From UBA1381 sp964399965 (GTDB lineage: Bacteria > Bacillota > Clostridia > UBA1381): 64,000 nt of DNA. The stretch covers positions 1 through 64,000 of the forward strand of contig CAYNRX010000002.1 in assembly GCA_964399965.1 (NCBI GenBank). Reading direction: 5' to 3'. Numbering within the stretch: position 1 is the stretch's first letter; each line of letters starts with the position of its first letter. The notes beneath the pieces are model-generated. The model was not told where the DNA came from, ran no database searches, and saw only the letters and a program-made list of their open reading frames with translations. Below are positions 35,663 to 44,484 of this stretch, in pieces. The position numbers and the translations under genes are program-made.

Positions 35663-36120
35663 GCTACTGTTAGGTGCAGCCCCCCTGCTTCCAGATCAAA
35701 TTCGATATTTCTTCTTTCGTAGCCGCCGGTGTACTGCCCGGCTATATGGACGCCGCGTTTGATAAGCTCTTTCTTGGCGCGCTCAAGCGTGCGCTTGCCC
35801 ACGTCCCAGCCATTTTTACGGCACAGCTTCCCCAAGGCACCGCCGACCAAAAAGGCGTACATATCAGCGGTATTTGCGCCCAGTGCCTCCATTTCGGCGA
35901 TAGCCTTCTGCACGCCCTCGCGGGCATAGACATAGGGGTTGGAGTTACCCAGACAACAGCGGCGTTCATCGGGCAGGGCAGGACGCACCATCGCCCCTAT
36001 GCCGCGCTCCTCATCGTAAATGCACACAGCCACATCATCGTCAAGTCCGCGGGCGATAAACGAATCATCGCCGCTGCCGCAGGCTCCCGCTGCCCGTTCT
36101 ATGAGAATTTTCCTTTTCAT
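35659..36120 (-). CDS. CheD-like protein lacking the deamidase catalytic residues
   Basis: The 153-aa protein aligns with chemoreceptor glutamine deamidase CheD along its length: GLDDDVAVCIYDEERGIGAM matches the GLGSCVAV...YD...IGG region, followed by RP-ALP and a C-terminal YTGGYERRNIEFDLEAG stretch. However, the expected catalytic Cys is Asp29, the His (LAHxxLP) is Arg46 and the Thr is Ala23. The C29/H46 spacing of 17 equals that of known CheD, so the alignment is sound. No chemotaxis gene is nearby. It is the last gene of an operon with galM and a MATE transporter (14-base gap). It may be a pseudoenzyme or have a different activity. Confidence 0.7.
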   Translation of the reverse strand: MKRKILIERAAGACGSGDDSFIARGLDDDVAVCIYDEERGIGAMVRPALPDERRCCLGNSNPYVYAREGVQKAIAEMEALGANTADMYAFLVGGALGKLCRKNGWDVGKRTLERAKKELIKRGVHIAGQYTGGYERRNIEFDLEAGGLHLTVA

Positions 36121-36134
36121 TATTACCGTTCCTT

Positions 36135-37487
36135 TTATTTTTCCCTTAGCTCTCTCGATACCGTCACCGCCATCGTGATAAAGCAGGCCGCGCCGCCGAT
36201 AAAATTAGATACCGGCTCGGCCGCAAATACGCCGTTTGCCCCCATGAAATAGGGGAAGATAAGCGTCAGCGGTATCACGATAAATGCCTTGCGCAAAAGG
36301 GAGAAGAATATAGCCTGCTTGGATTTGCCCAGAGCTACGAATACCGACTGTCCGGCAAACTGCAGGGACATCATAAAGAAGCCGAAGAAGTATATACGCA
36401 TCGCTTCGGAGCCGATCTGCAAAAGCTGCGCGTTATCATTGAACAGCCGTATAAACACCTCCGGGAACGTATGCACCGCCGCCCAAAACAGCGTTGTATA
36501 AACGATACAGCTCACGGAAACGAAAATTATCGCTGATTTAACGCGCTTTTTGCAGCCCGCGCCGTAATTATAGCCGATAAACGGCTGAGCGGAATTTGTC
36601 AGCCCCATCGCCGGCTGGGTCGCGATCTCACGCACCGAGTTTACAACGGTCATCACGCTTACATACATATCGCCGCCCCAGCTCTGAAGGGCGGAATTGC
36701 AGACCATCTGCACCGATCCGTTGGTGACAGACATGATGAAGCCGGACATCCCCAGCCCTGTGATCCGTGCGACTATCCGCCCCGAAAGGCGCATAGAGCC
36801 GGGCTCAAGCCGCAGTATCGTCTTTTTGCCGGTGAGGAATTTCAGCACCCATATGCAGGATGCCAGCTGCGATATCACCGTTGCCAGGGCCGCGCCACTC
36901 ACGCCCATACCAAGGGCGAAGATGAAGATGGGATCCAATATAAGGTTCAGAACCGCGCCCAGGATAACGCTCATCATGCCTATTTTGGCAAAGCCCTGGG
37001 AATTTATAAAGCCGTTCATACCGAGACCGATCATCACGAACACCGTGCCCACCAGATAAATACTGGTGTAATCACGCGCATAGGGATATATCGCATCGCT
37101 TGCTCCGAAAAGATACAACAGCGGCCGCAGGAATATAAGCCCGGCAGCCGTTATCACCACGCCCGTTATCAGGAGCAGAACGAAAGAATTTCCCATTATC
37201 CGCTGTGCGCCCTTAAGATCTCCGCGTCCGCGGGCGATAGAGCACAGCGGTGCGCCGCCCATGCCGAAAAGGTTGGAAAAGGCGGTTATCATGCTTATTA
37301 TCGGGAACGCTATACCCAGTCCGCCCAAAGCCAGCGTAGCGTCAGCGCCAATACGGCCGATATATATACGGTCGATTATGTTATAGAGCACATTCACCAG
37401 CTGGGCGACCGTCATCGGCACCGCCAGGCGCAGTATCGTCCCGGCAACGCTCCCCTTGGAAAAGTCATTTTTTATTTCATCAGCCAT
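36135..37487 (-). CDS. MATE family efflux transporter
   Basis: The 450-aa protein has about twelve membrane helices in the MATE arrangement, beginning with FSKGSVAGTILRLAVPMTVAQ and containing the pattern NVLYNIIDRIYIGRIG typical of the Gram-positive NorM/DinF-like subgroup. It probably exports cationic compounds or metabolites using an ion gradient. It is 12 bases after galM and 14 before the CheD-like gene; the substrate is not indicated by context. Confidence 0.93.
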   Translation of the reverse strand: MADEIKNDFSKGSVAGTILRLAVPMTVAQLVNVLYNIIDRIYIGRIGADATLALGGLGIAFPIISMITAFSNLFGMGGAPLCSIARGRGDLKGAQRIMGNSFVLLLITGVVITAAGLIFLRPLLYLFGASDAIYPYARDYTSIYLVGTVFVMIGLGMNGFINSQGFAKIGMMSVILGAVLNLILDPIFIFALGMGVSGAALATVISQLASCIWVLKFLTGKKTILRLEPGSMRLSGRIVARITGLGMSGFIMSVTNGSVQMVCNSALQSWGGDMYVSVMTVVNSVREIATQPAMGLTNSAQPFIGYNYGAGCKKRVKSAIIFVSVSCIVYTTLFWAAVHTFPEVFIRLFNDNAQLLQIGSEAMRIYFFGFFMMSLQFAGQSVFVALGKSKQAIFFSLLRKAFIVIPLTLIFPYFMGANGVFAAEPVSNFIGGAACFITMAVTVSRELREK

Positions 37488-37499
37488 TTCACGCCTCCG

Positions 37500-38528
37500 T
37501 CAGAAACTGAAGCGGTATTCGGTCACGCTGTCATATATCTCTCCCGCTTTCAGCACAGGCGAAGGATAATGGCTGAAGCTCATGGCATTGGGGAAACACT
37601 GTGTCTCGATGCAAAGCGCCTGATGAACGCCGTAGACCGCTCCGCCCTTGCAGACGCGTTCTGTGTCGATCCCGTTGCCGGTGTATAGCTGGGCTGCCGG
37701 CTGGTCGGTATATACCTCCATTTTAAGGCCGTTTTCTGACGACACCTCCGCCGCCTTGCGGAAACCGCGGCCATATATCGCGAAATTATGGTCGTAGCCG
37801 CCGAACATTTTTATCTGCGGAAAATCAGCCCCTATATCCTGCCCCACAGGCTTAGGGGTCGTAAAATCAAACGGCGTTCCCTTGACCGGCTGCACCGAGC
37901 CGTCAGGCATACAATCGGGCGTATTCGGCGTGTAAAACTCGGCGTTTAGCCAGAGGATATGGCCGTCTATCGTGCCGCTGTCATGGCCGTTGAGGTTGAA
38001 ATAGCTGTGGTTTGTGAAATTGGCCACCGTATCCCGGTCGGAGACCGCACGGTAATGTATCAAGAGGCCGTTGCCGGACGTCAGCGTATATGTCACAGTC
38101 ACGGCCATATTTCCCGGGAAACCTTCCTCGCCGTCCGGGCTTAGGCGGCAGAGCGTAAGCGCAGGACTTTCGCCGTCTGTACACTCGGCCTGCCAGACCT
38201 TTTTGTCAAAGCCGCAGATTCCGCCGTGGAGACTGTTCTCGCCTTCATTTTTGCCCACGTGATAAAGCGTATCACCAAGCACGAACTCCGCCCCGGCAAT
38301 GCGGTTGGCATGGCGGCCGATTACCGCCCCGTAATATCCGTCGTTTTTTAAGTATTCCTCCAGCGTATCGCGCCCGAGAACAACATCTGTACCATTGACC
38401 CACAAGCTTTTAACGATGCCGCCATAGGTGAGTATCTCCGCCTTAAGGCCGCGGCCGTTATCGAGTATGTACGAGTAGACGGTCTGACCGTCAGGGGTCT
38501 GTCCGAAAATGTTTCTTGTTATCGCCAT
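37500..38528 (-). CDS. galM: Aldose 1-epimerase (galactose mutarotase)
   Basis: The 342-aa enzyme interconverts alpha and beta anomers of galactose and related sugars. Family motifs seen are GRHANRIAGAEF (substrate-binding Asn-Arg), NFTNHSYFNLNGHDSG with the catalytic His, and CIETQCFPNAM with the catalytic Glu. It is first in the operon with MATE and CheD-like genes. ATG 38528 follows GGGAGGA. It fits with galactoside use by the GH112 enzyme. Confidence 0.95.
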   Translation of the reverse strand: MAITRNIFGQTPDGQTVYSYILDNGRGLKAEILTYGGIVKSLWVNGTDVVLGRDTLEEYLKNDGYYGAVIGRHANRIAGAEFVLGDTLYHVGKNEGENSLHGGICGFDKKVWQAECTDGESPALTLCRLSPDGEEGFPGNMAVTVTYTLTSGNGLLIHYRAVSDRDTVANFTNHSYFNLNGHDSGTIDGHILWLNAEFYTPNTPDCMPDGSVQPVKGTPFDFTTPKPVGQDIGADFPQIKMFGGYDHNFAIYGRGFRKAAEVSSENGLKMEVYTDQPAAQLYTGNGIDTERVCKGGAVYGVHQALCIETQCFPNAMSFSHYPSPVLKAGEIYDSVTEYRFSF

Positions 38529-38554
38529 TTTTTCTTCCTCCCGTTTTTTCTTTA

Positions 38555-38583
38555 ATTATACCATAAACACCACCGCTTGTCCA
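38555..38583 (-). promoter_or_regulatory. Promoter of the galM operon
   Basis: Minus strand: TGGACA, 17 bases, perfect TATAAT; it lies within 5 bases of the upstream lipoprotein gene's stop codon. Confidence 0.65.
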
Positions 38584-38587
38584 GAGC

Positions 38588-39085
38588 TTAAACGTAATAA
38601 TCGGGCACAAACGTCTCCCTCATATCGATAAAGCCCAGAAAATCGCACTGCGTTTTCCCGTCTATCGTAAACCGCACGTTTACGACCTCCTCCAAGGATG
38701 ACAGCGAATTTACGATCTGATACACCGTCAAAAGCTCCGCATTGCGCCCCGGCGGATGCGCAGCGACAAAATCCGCCCCCAGATCCACGTAGGCTATCTC
38801 CCCCGATACGTACACGCTGACTTCCTCGGGCATTTTGGGCATGATGCGCCGTATCTGCGGATTGTCGTCATGCCCCTCGACCAGGGCGCGGAGAACTATC
38901 CTTGCCGCCTCGCTGCCGTCCGCGGCCGATACCTCCAGCTTTGATGGGATCAGGCGCATCATCTCCGCATCCACAAAATATAAAAGCGCTTCCTCTGACG
39001 GCCGCAGCGCCGTTTCCTCTCCCCGGCAGCCGAATACGGCCAATGCCATCGTTACCGCCGCTAATGCGGCCAGCAGTTTCCTCAT
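38588..39085 (-). CDS. GerMN domain lipoprotein
   Basis: The 165-aa protein has a lipoprotein signal peptide with lipobox AVFGC (Cys20), followed by one GerMN domain (about 35-150; LYFVDAEMMRLIP, YVDLGADFVA, TVYQIVNSL). It would be anchored to the outer face of the membrane. In Bacillus, GerM (two GerMN domains) is a sporulation and germination lipoprotein. A mother-cell-type promoter upstream supports such a role, but single-domain members also exist outside sporulation. Confidence 0.85.
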   Translation of the reverse strand: MRKLLAALAAVTMALAVFGCRGEETALRPSEEALLYFVDAEMMRLIPSKLEVSAADGSEAARIVLRALVEGHDDNPQIRRIMPKMPEEVSVYVSGEIAYVDLGADFVAAHPPGRNAELLTVYQIVNSLSSLEEVVNVRFTIDGKTQCDFLGFIDMRETFVPDYYV

Positions 39086-39121
39086 GGTGCTCTCTCCCCG
39101 TCTATGTTTTCTCTGTTTACC

Positions 39122-39150
39122 AATATATGCTTGGAAGAAGGATTTTATTA
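39122..39150 (-). promoter_or_regulatory. Sigma-E-like promoter candidate of the GerMN gene
   Basis: Minus strand: TAATAAA, 14 bases, CATATATT, close to the Bacillus sigma-E pattern (KMATAWT-N14-CATANNNT). No sigma-A promoter of comparable quality is present. Match by eye only. Confidence 0.35.
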
Positions 39151-39182
39151 CTGAAAAATTTTTTATTTTTTCTAAAAAGCCC

Positions 39183-39211
39183 TTGTATATTTTTAACTAA
39201 TATGGTATAAT
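39183..39211 (+). promoter_or_regulatory. Promoter of the SCP2-like gene
   Basis: TTGTAT, 17 bases, perfect TATAAT, about 45 bases upstream of the start. Confidence 0.68.
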
Positions 39212-39257
39212 GTATTTAGGTTTTATTGTATAAATTTTTAGATAGGGAGGAATCACA

Positions 39258-39602
39258 TTGACGTATCAGGAAATTTTTAACGAGGTCAGGACAGAGCTTA
39301 TGAAAGCGGATGTATCAGATGTAGCGGGACAGCTGGCATTGCAAGTGGATATCACCGGCGAGGGCGAAGGGATATTTTACATCAAGCTCGCCGACGGCAT
39401 ACTGGAGGTAGAGCCGTATGACTATATCGACCACGATGTCCGTTTCATCTGCTCCGGCAAGGATTTTATCAACATCGTGCGCCAAAAGCTCGACCCGGTG
39501 TTCGCCTTCACCATCGGCCGGCTGAAAATAGACGGCAGCATCGAAAAGGCGCTTGAGGTGCAGAAGATAGTCAACAGCCAGAAAAAGAAGGTGTTGTCGT
39601 AA
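39258..39602 (+). CDS. SCP2 sterol-binding domain-like protein
   Basis: The 114-aa protein resembles small SCP2-like proteins: GEGIFYIKLADGILEVEPYDY, DVRFICSGKDFINIVRQKLDP and FAFTIGRLKIDGSIEKALEV. Such domains form a hydrophobic pocket; the ligand in bacteria is unknown. The start is TTG 39258, 7 bases after AGGGAGG. It is monocistronic between its own promoter and a strong hairpin. Confidence 0.8.
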   Translation: MTYQEIFNEVRTELMKADVSDVAGQLALQVDITGEGEGIFYIKLADGILEVEPYDYIDHDVRFICSGKDFINIVRQKLDPVFAFTIGRLKIDGSIEKALEVQKIVNSQKKKVLS

Positions 39603-39607
39603 AATAT

Positions 39608-39674
39608 AAAATACCGCCTGTATATCACAGGGGATCGCATAAAAACGTTCCTTACTGTGACAGGCGGTATTTTC
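39608..39674. terminator. Bidirectional terminator between SCP2-like gene and araD
   Basis: AAAATACCGCCTGT...CACAG pairs with CTGTG-ACAGGCGGTATTTT across a roughly 65-base hairpin, with A and T runs on either side. It can serve both convergent genes. Confidence 0.75.
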
Positions 39675-39696
39675 GCTTATGCTGTGCCAGATACGT

Positions 39697-40389
39697 TTAT
39701 TTCCCCTGGCCGTAATAAGCGTTTGCGCCGTGCTTGCGCAGGTAATGCTTATCGAGTATCGTCTGCGATATCGGCGGCAGGCCGGGAGAGAGCGTCATCG
39801 CCCTATAGGCCATCTTCGCCACCTCTTCGAGAACCACCGCGTTATGTACGGCGTTGTGCGCGTCCGTGCCCCAGGCGAAGGGGCCGTGGTTCGATACCAG
39901 CACTCCGGGAACGGCCGCCGGATCCTTATCCTTAAAGGTCTCGATTATCACCGTGCCGGTGTTCTTTTCATAATCGCCCTCGATCTCCGCCCTGGTCATA
40001 AGGCGCGTTGCCGGGATCTCGCCGTAGAAATAATCCGCATGAGTCGTGCCGAACGCCGGGATAGGCATACATGCCTGAGCAAAGCTCGTTGCCCAGGAGG
40101 AATGCGTATGCACGATACCGCCGCATTCGGGGAAGGCTTTATAAAGCTCCAGATGCGTCGGCGTATCCGAAGACGGATTCAGATCGCCCTCCACCTTGTT
40201 GCCCTCCAGGTCTACTACCACCATATCCTCCGGACGCAGCTTATCATACTCAACGCCCGAGGGCTTTATCACAAAAAGCCCTTTCTCACGGTCTATCGCG
40301 CTCACGTTTCCCCAGGTGAACGTTACCAGCCCGTAACGCGGCAGGTCAAGATTGGCCGCGCATACCTCTTTTTTCAGTTCTTCAAGCAT
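39697..40389 (-). CDS. araD: L-ribulose-5-phosphate 4-epimerase
   Basis: The 230-aa class II aldolase-fold enzyme converts L-ribulose 5-phosphate to D-xylulose 5-phosphate, the last step of arabinose catabolism. Zinc ligands are visible in GGIVHTHSSWA (two His) and SNHGPFAWG (third His); the catalytic Asp/Tyr-bearing C-terminus HGANAYYGQG is present. It follows araB by 11 bases. Confidence 0.96.
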   Translation of the reverse strand: MLEELKKEVCAANLDLPRYGLVTFTWGNVSAIDREKGLFVIKPSGVEYDKLRPEDMVVVDLEGNKVEGDLNPSSDTPTHLELYKAFPECGGIVHTHSSWATSFAQACMPIPAFGTTHADYFYGEIPATRLMTRAEIEGDYEKNTGTVIIETFKDKDPAAVPGVLVSNHGPFAWGTDAHNAVHNAVVLEEVAKMAYRAMTLSPGLPPISQTILDKHYLRKHGANAYYGQGK

Positions 40390-40400
40390 CGTTCTCTCTC

Positions 40401-42080
40401 CTATTTCTCTTCCTTGGCTTCTCTCTTGATTTCCTTAAGCCGCTTCATAACGTCGTTGTCGCCGCGTCCGAAATAATCGTGGAGTATCTTGTATTCTGCG
40501 TACAGCTTATCATACGTCTTGACGTTCTCCTCTATCGGCTTATAGACGATATCCTTTACCTTGCCCATCTTCTTGGCCGCGTCAACTATGGAATCGTAGC
40601 CGCCTTTTTCCGCGCCCGCAGCGACCGCTCCGAACATAGCCGAGCCGAGAGCCGGGGTCTGCGCCGAGGCGGAGATCCTTATCTCCATATTGGTAACGTC
40701 GGCGTATATCTGCATCATCATCGCGTCCTTATCGGCAATGCCCCCGGCAGCATAAAGCTCCGTTATCGGCACGCCGTTCTCACGGAAAGTTTCGATTATC
40801 ATTCTCTTACCGTAGGCCGTGGCCTCGATAAGCGCGCGGTATATCTCCTCCGGCTTCGTCAAAAGCGTCATTCCCAGCATCATGCCTGTAAGATCAACGT
40901 CTACCAAAACGCTCCTGTTGCCGTTCCACCAGTCGAGGGCTACCAGGCCGCTTTCTCCCGGCTTTAGCTTTGAAGCCTTTTCGCGCAGATATTTATGGAT
41001 ATTAACGCCCTTGCGCTTAGCGTCCTCTGTATATTCGGCAGGAACGCAGTTGGATACGAACCAATCGAAATGGTCGCCCACGCAGGACTGTCCGGCCTCA
41101 TAGCCGAGATATCCGGCAATTATACCGTCCTCAACCACGCCGCACATTCCCGGCACGATCTCTTCCTTTTCACCCAGGAGCACATCGCAGGTGGAGGTGC
41201 CGATTATCATCAGCATCTTGCCCGGCTCTGTAACGCCCACCGCCGGCAGCGCAACGTGCGCGTCAACGTTGGCCACGGCCACAGCCGTACCCGGCAAAAG
41301 CCCCGTCATTCTGGCCGCTTCCTCGGTTATCTCACCGGCCTTGTCGCCCAGGGGCGAAATATCGCGCGAGAGCTTTTCATCCACGAAATTCTCCATTCTC
41401 TCATCGAGCGCGCGGTAGAAATCCTTTGAGGGATAGCCCTCCTGCTTGTGCCACAGAGCCTTGTAGCCGGCCGTGCAGGAATTGCGCGTCTCAACTCCGG
41501 TCAGCTGCCAGATCACCCAGTCCGCCGCCTCGATAAACCTGTCCATCTTCTCGTATATCTCGGGAGCCTCGTTTAGGATCTGCCAGGCCTTCGGCACCAG
41601 CCACTCCGAGGATATCTTGCCGCCGTAACGGGCAAGGAATTTTTCGCCGCGTTCCTCGGCTATCTTGTTGAGACGGTTGGCCTCGTCCTGGGCGGCATGA
41701 TGCTTCCACAGCTTCACATAAGCGTGCGGCTCATGCTCATATTCCGGCAGGAAGCACAGGGGCGTCCCGTCGGCAGTCGTCGGCAGCACGGTGCAGGCGG
41801 TGAAATCTATCCCCACGCCGATAACGTCCTCGGGACGCACATGGCCTTTTTTCAGTACATCGGGGATAGTCGTAGCCAGCACGTCCAGATAATCCTGCGG
41901 GTGCTGAAGCGCCCAGTCCGGCTCCAGCTTCGTCTTGCCGTCCGGAAGATACTCGTACATGACCGCATGGGGATACGCCAGCACCGATACAGCCAGCTCC
42001 TCGCCGTTTTCCACATCGACAAGCACGGCGCGCCCGGAAAGCGAGCCGAAGTCGACGCCTATCGAATATTTTTTGTTCAT
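40401..42080 (-). CDS. araB: L-ribulokinase
   Basis: The 559-aa FGGY-family kinase phosphorylates L-ribulose. The N-terminal ATPase motif YSIGVDFGSLSGRAVLVD and the FGGY regions (GVGIDFTACTVLP, MLMIIGTSTCDVLLGE, YAAGGIADKDAMMMQI) are intact. The start 42080 follows AGGAGGG; an open extension to 42146 would run into the promoter. It forms an operon with araD, but the isomerase candidate is 37 kb away. Confidence 0.96.
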   Translation of the reverse strand: MNKKYSIGVDFGSLSGRAVLVDVENGEELAVSVLAYPHAVMYEYLPDGKTKLEPDWALQHPQDYLDVLATTIPDVLKKGHVRPEDVIGVGIDFTACTVLPTTADGTPLCFLPEYEHEPHAYVKLWKHHAAQDEANRLNKIAEERGEKFLARYGGKISSEWLVPKAWQILNEAPEIYEKMDRFIEAADWVIWQLTGVETRNSCTAGYKALWHKQEGYPSKDFYRALDERMENFVDEKLSRDISPLGDKAGEITEEAARMTGLLPGTAVAVANVDAHVALPAVGVTEPGKMLMIIGTSTCDVLLGEKEEIVPGMCGVVEDGIIAGYLGYEAGQSCVGDHFDWFVSNCVPAEYTEDAKRKGVNIHKYLREKASKLKPGESGLVALDWWNGNRSVLVDVDLTGMMLGMTLLTKPEEIYRALIEATAYGKRMIIETFRENGVPITELYAAGGIADKDAMMMQIYADVTNMEIRISASAQTPALGSAMFGAVAAGAEKGGYDSIVDAAKKMGKVKDIVYKPIEENVKTYDKLYAEYKILHDYFGRGDNDVMKRLKEIKREAKEEK

Positions 42081-42117
42081 ATTATCAGCCCTCCTGATAT
42101 GGTTTTCGTATAGTTTT

Positions 42118-42146
42118 ATTATACAGGAAAGGGACTGATTTTGCAA
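42118..42146 (-). promoter_or_regulatory. Promoter of araBD
   Basis: Minus strand: TTGCAA, 17 bases, perfect TATAAT, about 38 bases before the araB start. Confidence 0.75.
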
Positions 42147-42188
42147 TAGGTTTTGAAAATTTTACCGATGTGTTTTTAGGCATAAAAC

Positions 42189-42461
42189 GGGGCTGTAAAA
42201 AAACTTGAATATAAAGCGGCGCGTATGGGGCGTCCAAAAAAATCGTTCAGAACGGACGAAACGAAGGGACGCAGCCCCTTGCCCGCTGGCGTATACATAT
42301 ACGTCAAGCGGTTCGTTTTGTTCGTAGTTCAAGGGCATAAACACAGAAAACCCGCCAAAAAGGCGGATTTCCTACGTTTAAAGAGCATTTTAAATTGTTT
42401 TGATACGTTAAAACCAAGGAAAAGTTAGCTTTTTGCCCTTGAACGCTCTGGGCAATTTTTT
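42189..42461 (+). ncRNA. Candidate structured RNA, function unknown
   Basis: This 270-base gene-free stretch can fold into nested stems: GGGGCTG (42189-42195) with CAGCCCC (42272-42278), enclosing CGTCC/GGACG and CGTTC-A-GAACG; CCGCT (42283-42287) with AGCGG (42307-42311), enclosing GGCGTATA/TATACGTC; and GTTCAAGGGCA (42327-42337) with TGCCCTTGAAC (42435-42445), enclosing CCCGCC-AAAAA-GGCGG. At the end TTGCCC/GGGCAA (42434-42456) followed by seven T looks like a plus-strand terminator and competes with the third stem. No promoter was found. The inner CCGCC hairpin may also terminate the minus-strand SLH gene. Confidence 0.4.
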
Positions 42462-42478
42462 TACTCTCCCCCTTTTAT

Positions 42479-43207
42479 CTATTTCCTACACTGCTTGCAA
42501 AGCCTCTGTGCCGCAATAATCGCTTCTTCCGCTGTCATATTCCCCTGCGGATTAAAGATCGGATCCTGATCGACAACAAGCACCACCTGATCGTCTATTA
42601 TCTCCTGGACTTTTATCTCCTCGGTTTGTCCGTGCATGATACCTTTCCACCAGCAGAGATACGTTGCCGTATACGCCCAGCTTGATATATCGTCGTCGTC
42701 AGCCCATACGCCTACCGGCGGTCTTCTATAGAGGCTTGTGTCGGGAAACTGGGACATATATATCTCGTACAATATGCACGCCGCCATTTCCCTTGTTATA
42801 AGCTGCTGCGGCTCAAAGGTCGTATCACTTGTGCCATTAACAAACCGATTCCTGTACAGCAGTATGACATTTTCATTGTCTGTATCTTCAAAAGGATCTT
42901 CTTCCGGCTGCCAGCTTTTCGTATTGTTGGTATTAAATTCCCGTATCTCTTCAATGTCCCACGGCGGGCGCAAATCGTAAAACGATAGCACCTCGACGAT
43001 AAGATCGCAGAACTGCTCCCTTGTCACCGGTACGGTAAGGTCGTCAAGCCCAAACCCGTTTATCGGCATCCTTATTTCCAACTTCGCCCAATCGGATATT
43101 TTGGTATGTATGTCTTCCTCCGCAAAAGCAGGGACAACCGCCCCTTGAAAAATCACGAGAGCGAAAAGACAAATCATCAGCTTTTTTATAGTCTTACATC
43201 TTGACAT
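42479..43207 (-). CDS. Secreted S-layer homology (SLH) domain protein
   Basis: The 242-aa protein has a signal peptide (LMICLFALVIFQGAVVPAFA) and SLH-like units: ISDWAKLEI...VTREQFCDLIVEVLSFY, NRFVNGTSDTTFEPQQLITREMAACILYEIY, and a third with SSWAYTATYLCWWKGIMHG...FNPQGNMTAEEAIIAAQRL. It consists of little else, so it may itself be a wall-bound component. It lies 30 bases after the stalk-domain gene and is probably co-transcribed with it. Confidence 0.82.
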   Translation of the reverse strand: MSRCKTIKKLMICLFALVIFQGAVVPAFAEEDIHTKISDWAKLEIRMPINGFGLDDLTVPVTREQFCDLIVEVLSFYDLRPPWDIEEIREFNTNNTKSWQPEEDPFEDTDNENVILLYRNRFVNGTSDTTFEPQQLITREMAACILYEIYMSQFPDTSLYRRPPVGVWADDDDISSWAYTATYLCWWKGIMHGQTEEIKVQEIIDDQVVLVVDQDPIFNPQGNMTAEEAIIAAQRLCKQCRK

Positions 43208-43237
43208 TTTATACCATCTCCTTGAATATTCATTTTT

Positions 43238-44338
43238 TTACTCCATAACGCCCGTTTCCAAATCTATCACATATCGTCTGTCATAATCAAAGCTCACCGT
43301 CTGCTGCTCTTTATCTATCACAAGATTTTCAAACTTATGCGACCCGTTATGGCTTACAGACGGTATCTCATCCTCATATCTTATAAAACTGCCGTCGCAA
43401 CCTATCCGCAGAAGATGCTCATATCCTCCGGTGGCAAGCGAGGTTGTCATATATATGAATGTGTAATCTTCGGTGTCGAATCGGTCGTGCACCGTGCCTA
43501 CCGGCATATAGCATTCCTCTATATACGCCATCGTATCCTCATACTTAAGCGCCGGAGTTTTGCTCTCTATAATCGGTATAATTTTATCCAGCTCCCAGCG
43601 TATGACTTTTTCTTCGCCAAATTCTATGCTGCCGTTAAAAATATAGGCGTTTTTAAAGTTAAAAAGCTGCCCTACAGCTTCGCCGCCGCAGTATATCGAC
43701 CCATCAGCCGCAGCCTGATAATTTCCGCCATAGCTCGTCCCCGTATACCATCTGCGCACATCCACCGCCAGCTCCCCGTCCGTTAGATCAAATCTCAGCT
43801 CAAGCTCGTTTTCCCTCGCATACTCAGACAGCACATCTTCATTCCCCAACTGCCCTGGCGATGGAAGCTCGAGAGAGATCGTGCGGCTTTCATCATCCCA
43901 GATATAGCGTCCGTTGTACTGCGACCAGCTGTTGTCGCCGCCGATATCCTCTATCGCCGCCGCCATTCTGCCATCCAGAGAATAGGTTTTTATCTCACAG
44001 CCGTTTAAGTACGTCCGTATGTTCGATTCGTATATATTGCCTACTGTACGTCCGGCTTCACCGCGCTCTGCCTGCACCTCGTACGGGATATCCATGCGGA
44101 CGGTGTTCACCGTAAGCGTACGCAGGCTGTCGTCATAATCGACCTCGGCTCCGTATTTCTCCAGCCCTTCTAAAATTATTACAGTACGTCCGCCAATATT
44201 GTAGCTTTCGGCCGTCTGCCCGTTTATCCGGGCAATTATGTCAGTAGAATATATCCGCCCGGCCACATCGCCACTTGCGGCTTCCGCTCTGGTGGCAGCC
44301 GCTGCAAGGATAAAGATCACCGCCGCAATTTTTTTCAT
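43238..44338 (-). CDS. Secreted protein with copper amine oxidase-type stalk domains
   Basis: The 366-aa protein has a signal peptide (MKKIAAVIFILAAAATRAEA) and two stalk-like N-terminal modules (about 30-90, GGRTVIILEGLEKYGAEVDYDDSLRTLTV; about 95-165, SLDGRMAAAIEDIGG...WDDESRTISL). The C-terminal half (about 180-366) has no family I recognise. Such proteins are wall-associated in Clostridia. Start 44338 follows CAGGAGGT; the upstream extension to 44428 lacks a site and overlaps the promoter. It is first in a probable operon with the SLH gene. Confidence 0.78.
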   Translation of the reverse strand: MKKIAAVIFILAAAATRAEAASGDVAGRIYSTDIIARINGQTAESYNIGGRTVIILEGLEKYGAEVDYDDSLRTLTVNTVRMDIPYEVQAERGEAGRTVGNIYESNIRTYLNGCEIKTYSLDGRMAAAIEDIGGDNSWSQYNGRYIWDDESRTISLELPSPGQLGNEDVLSEYARENELELRFDLTDGELAVDVRRWYTGTSYGGNYQAAADGSIYCGGEAVGQLFNFKNAYIFNGSIEFGEEKVIRWELDKIIPIIESKTPALKYEDTMAYIEECYMPVGTVHDRFDTEDYTFIYMTTSLATGGYEHLLRIGCDGSFIRYEDEIPSVSHNGSHKFENLVIDKEQQTVSFDYDRRYVIDLETGVME

Positions 44339-44368
44339 ATTTACCTCCTGCATTCCTATCCTATATAA

Positions 44369-44397
44369 ATTATAGCATATTAAGAAATATTTGTCAA
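44369..44397 (-). promoter_or_regulatory. Promoter of the stalk-domain/SLH operon
   Basis: Minus strand: TTGACA, 17 bases, perfect TATAAT. Confidence 0.8.
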
Positions 44398-44484
44398 GAA
44401 GTATCATAATATTTTCTATATTATTCATATGTTATTCCCCAAGAGACTTACAAGCAAATTTACTGTTTCTCGCCAAAAAATATC

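Noticed and set aside
42162..42428. Small ORFs on both strands in the structured intergenic stretch (60 and 67 aa)
   Set aside because: Neither has a ribosome binding site and their frames cross the inverted repeats; a structured RNA or repeat explains the region better.
42189..42461. tmRNA, 6S RNA, RNase P or SRP RNA
   Set aside because: The GGGG start recalled tmRNA, but there is no tag reading frame or tRNA-like end. The conserved cores of RNase P, SRP and 6S RNA were not found.
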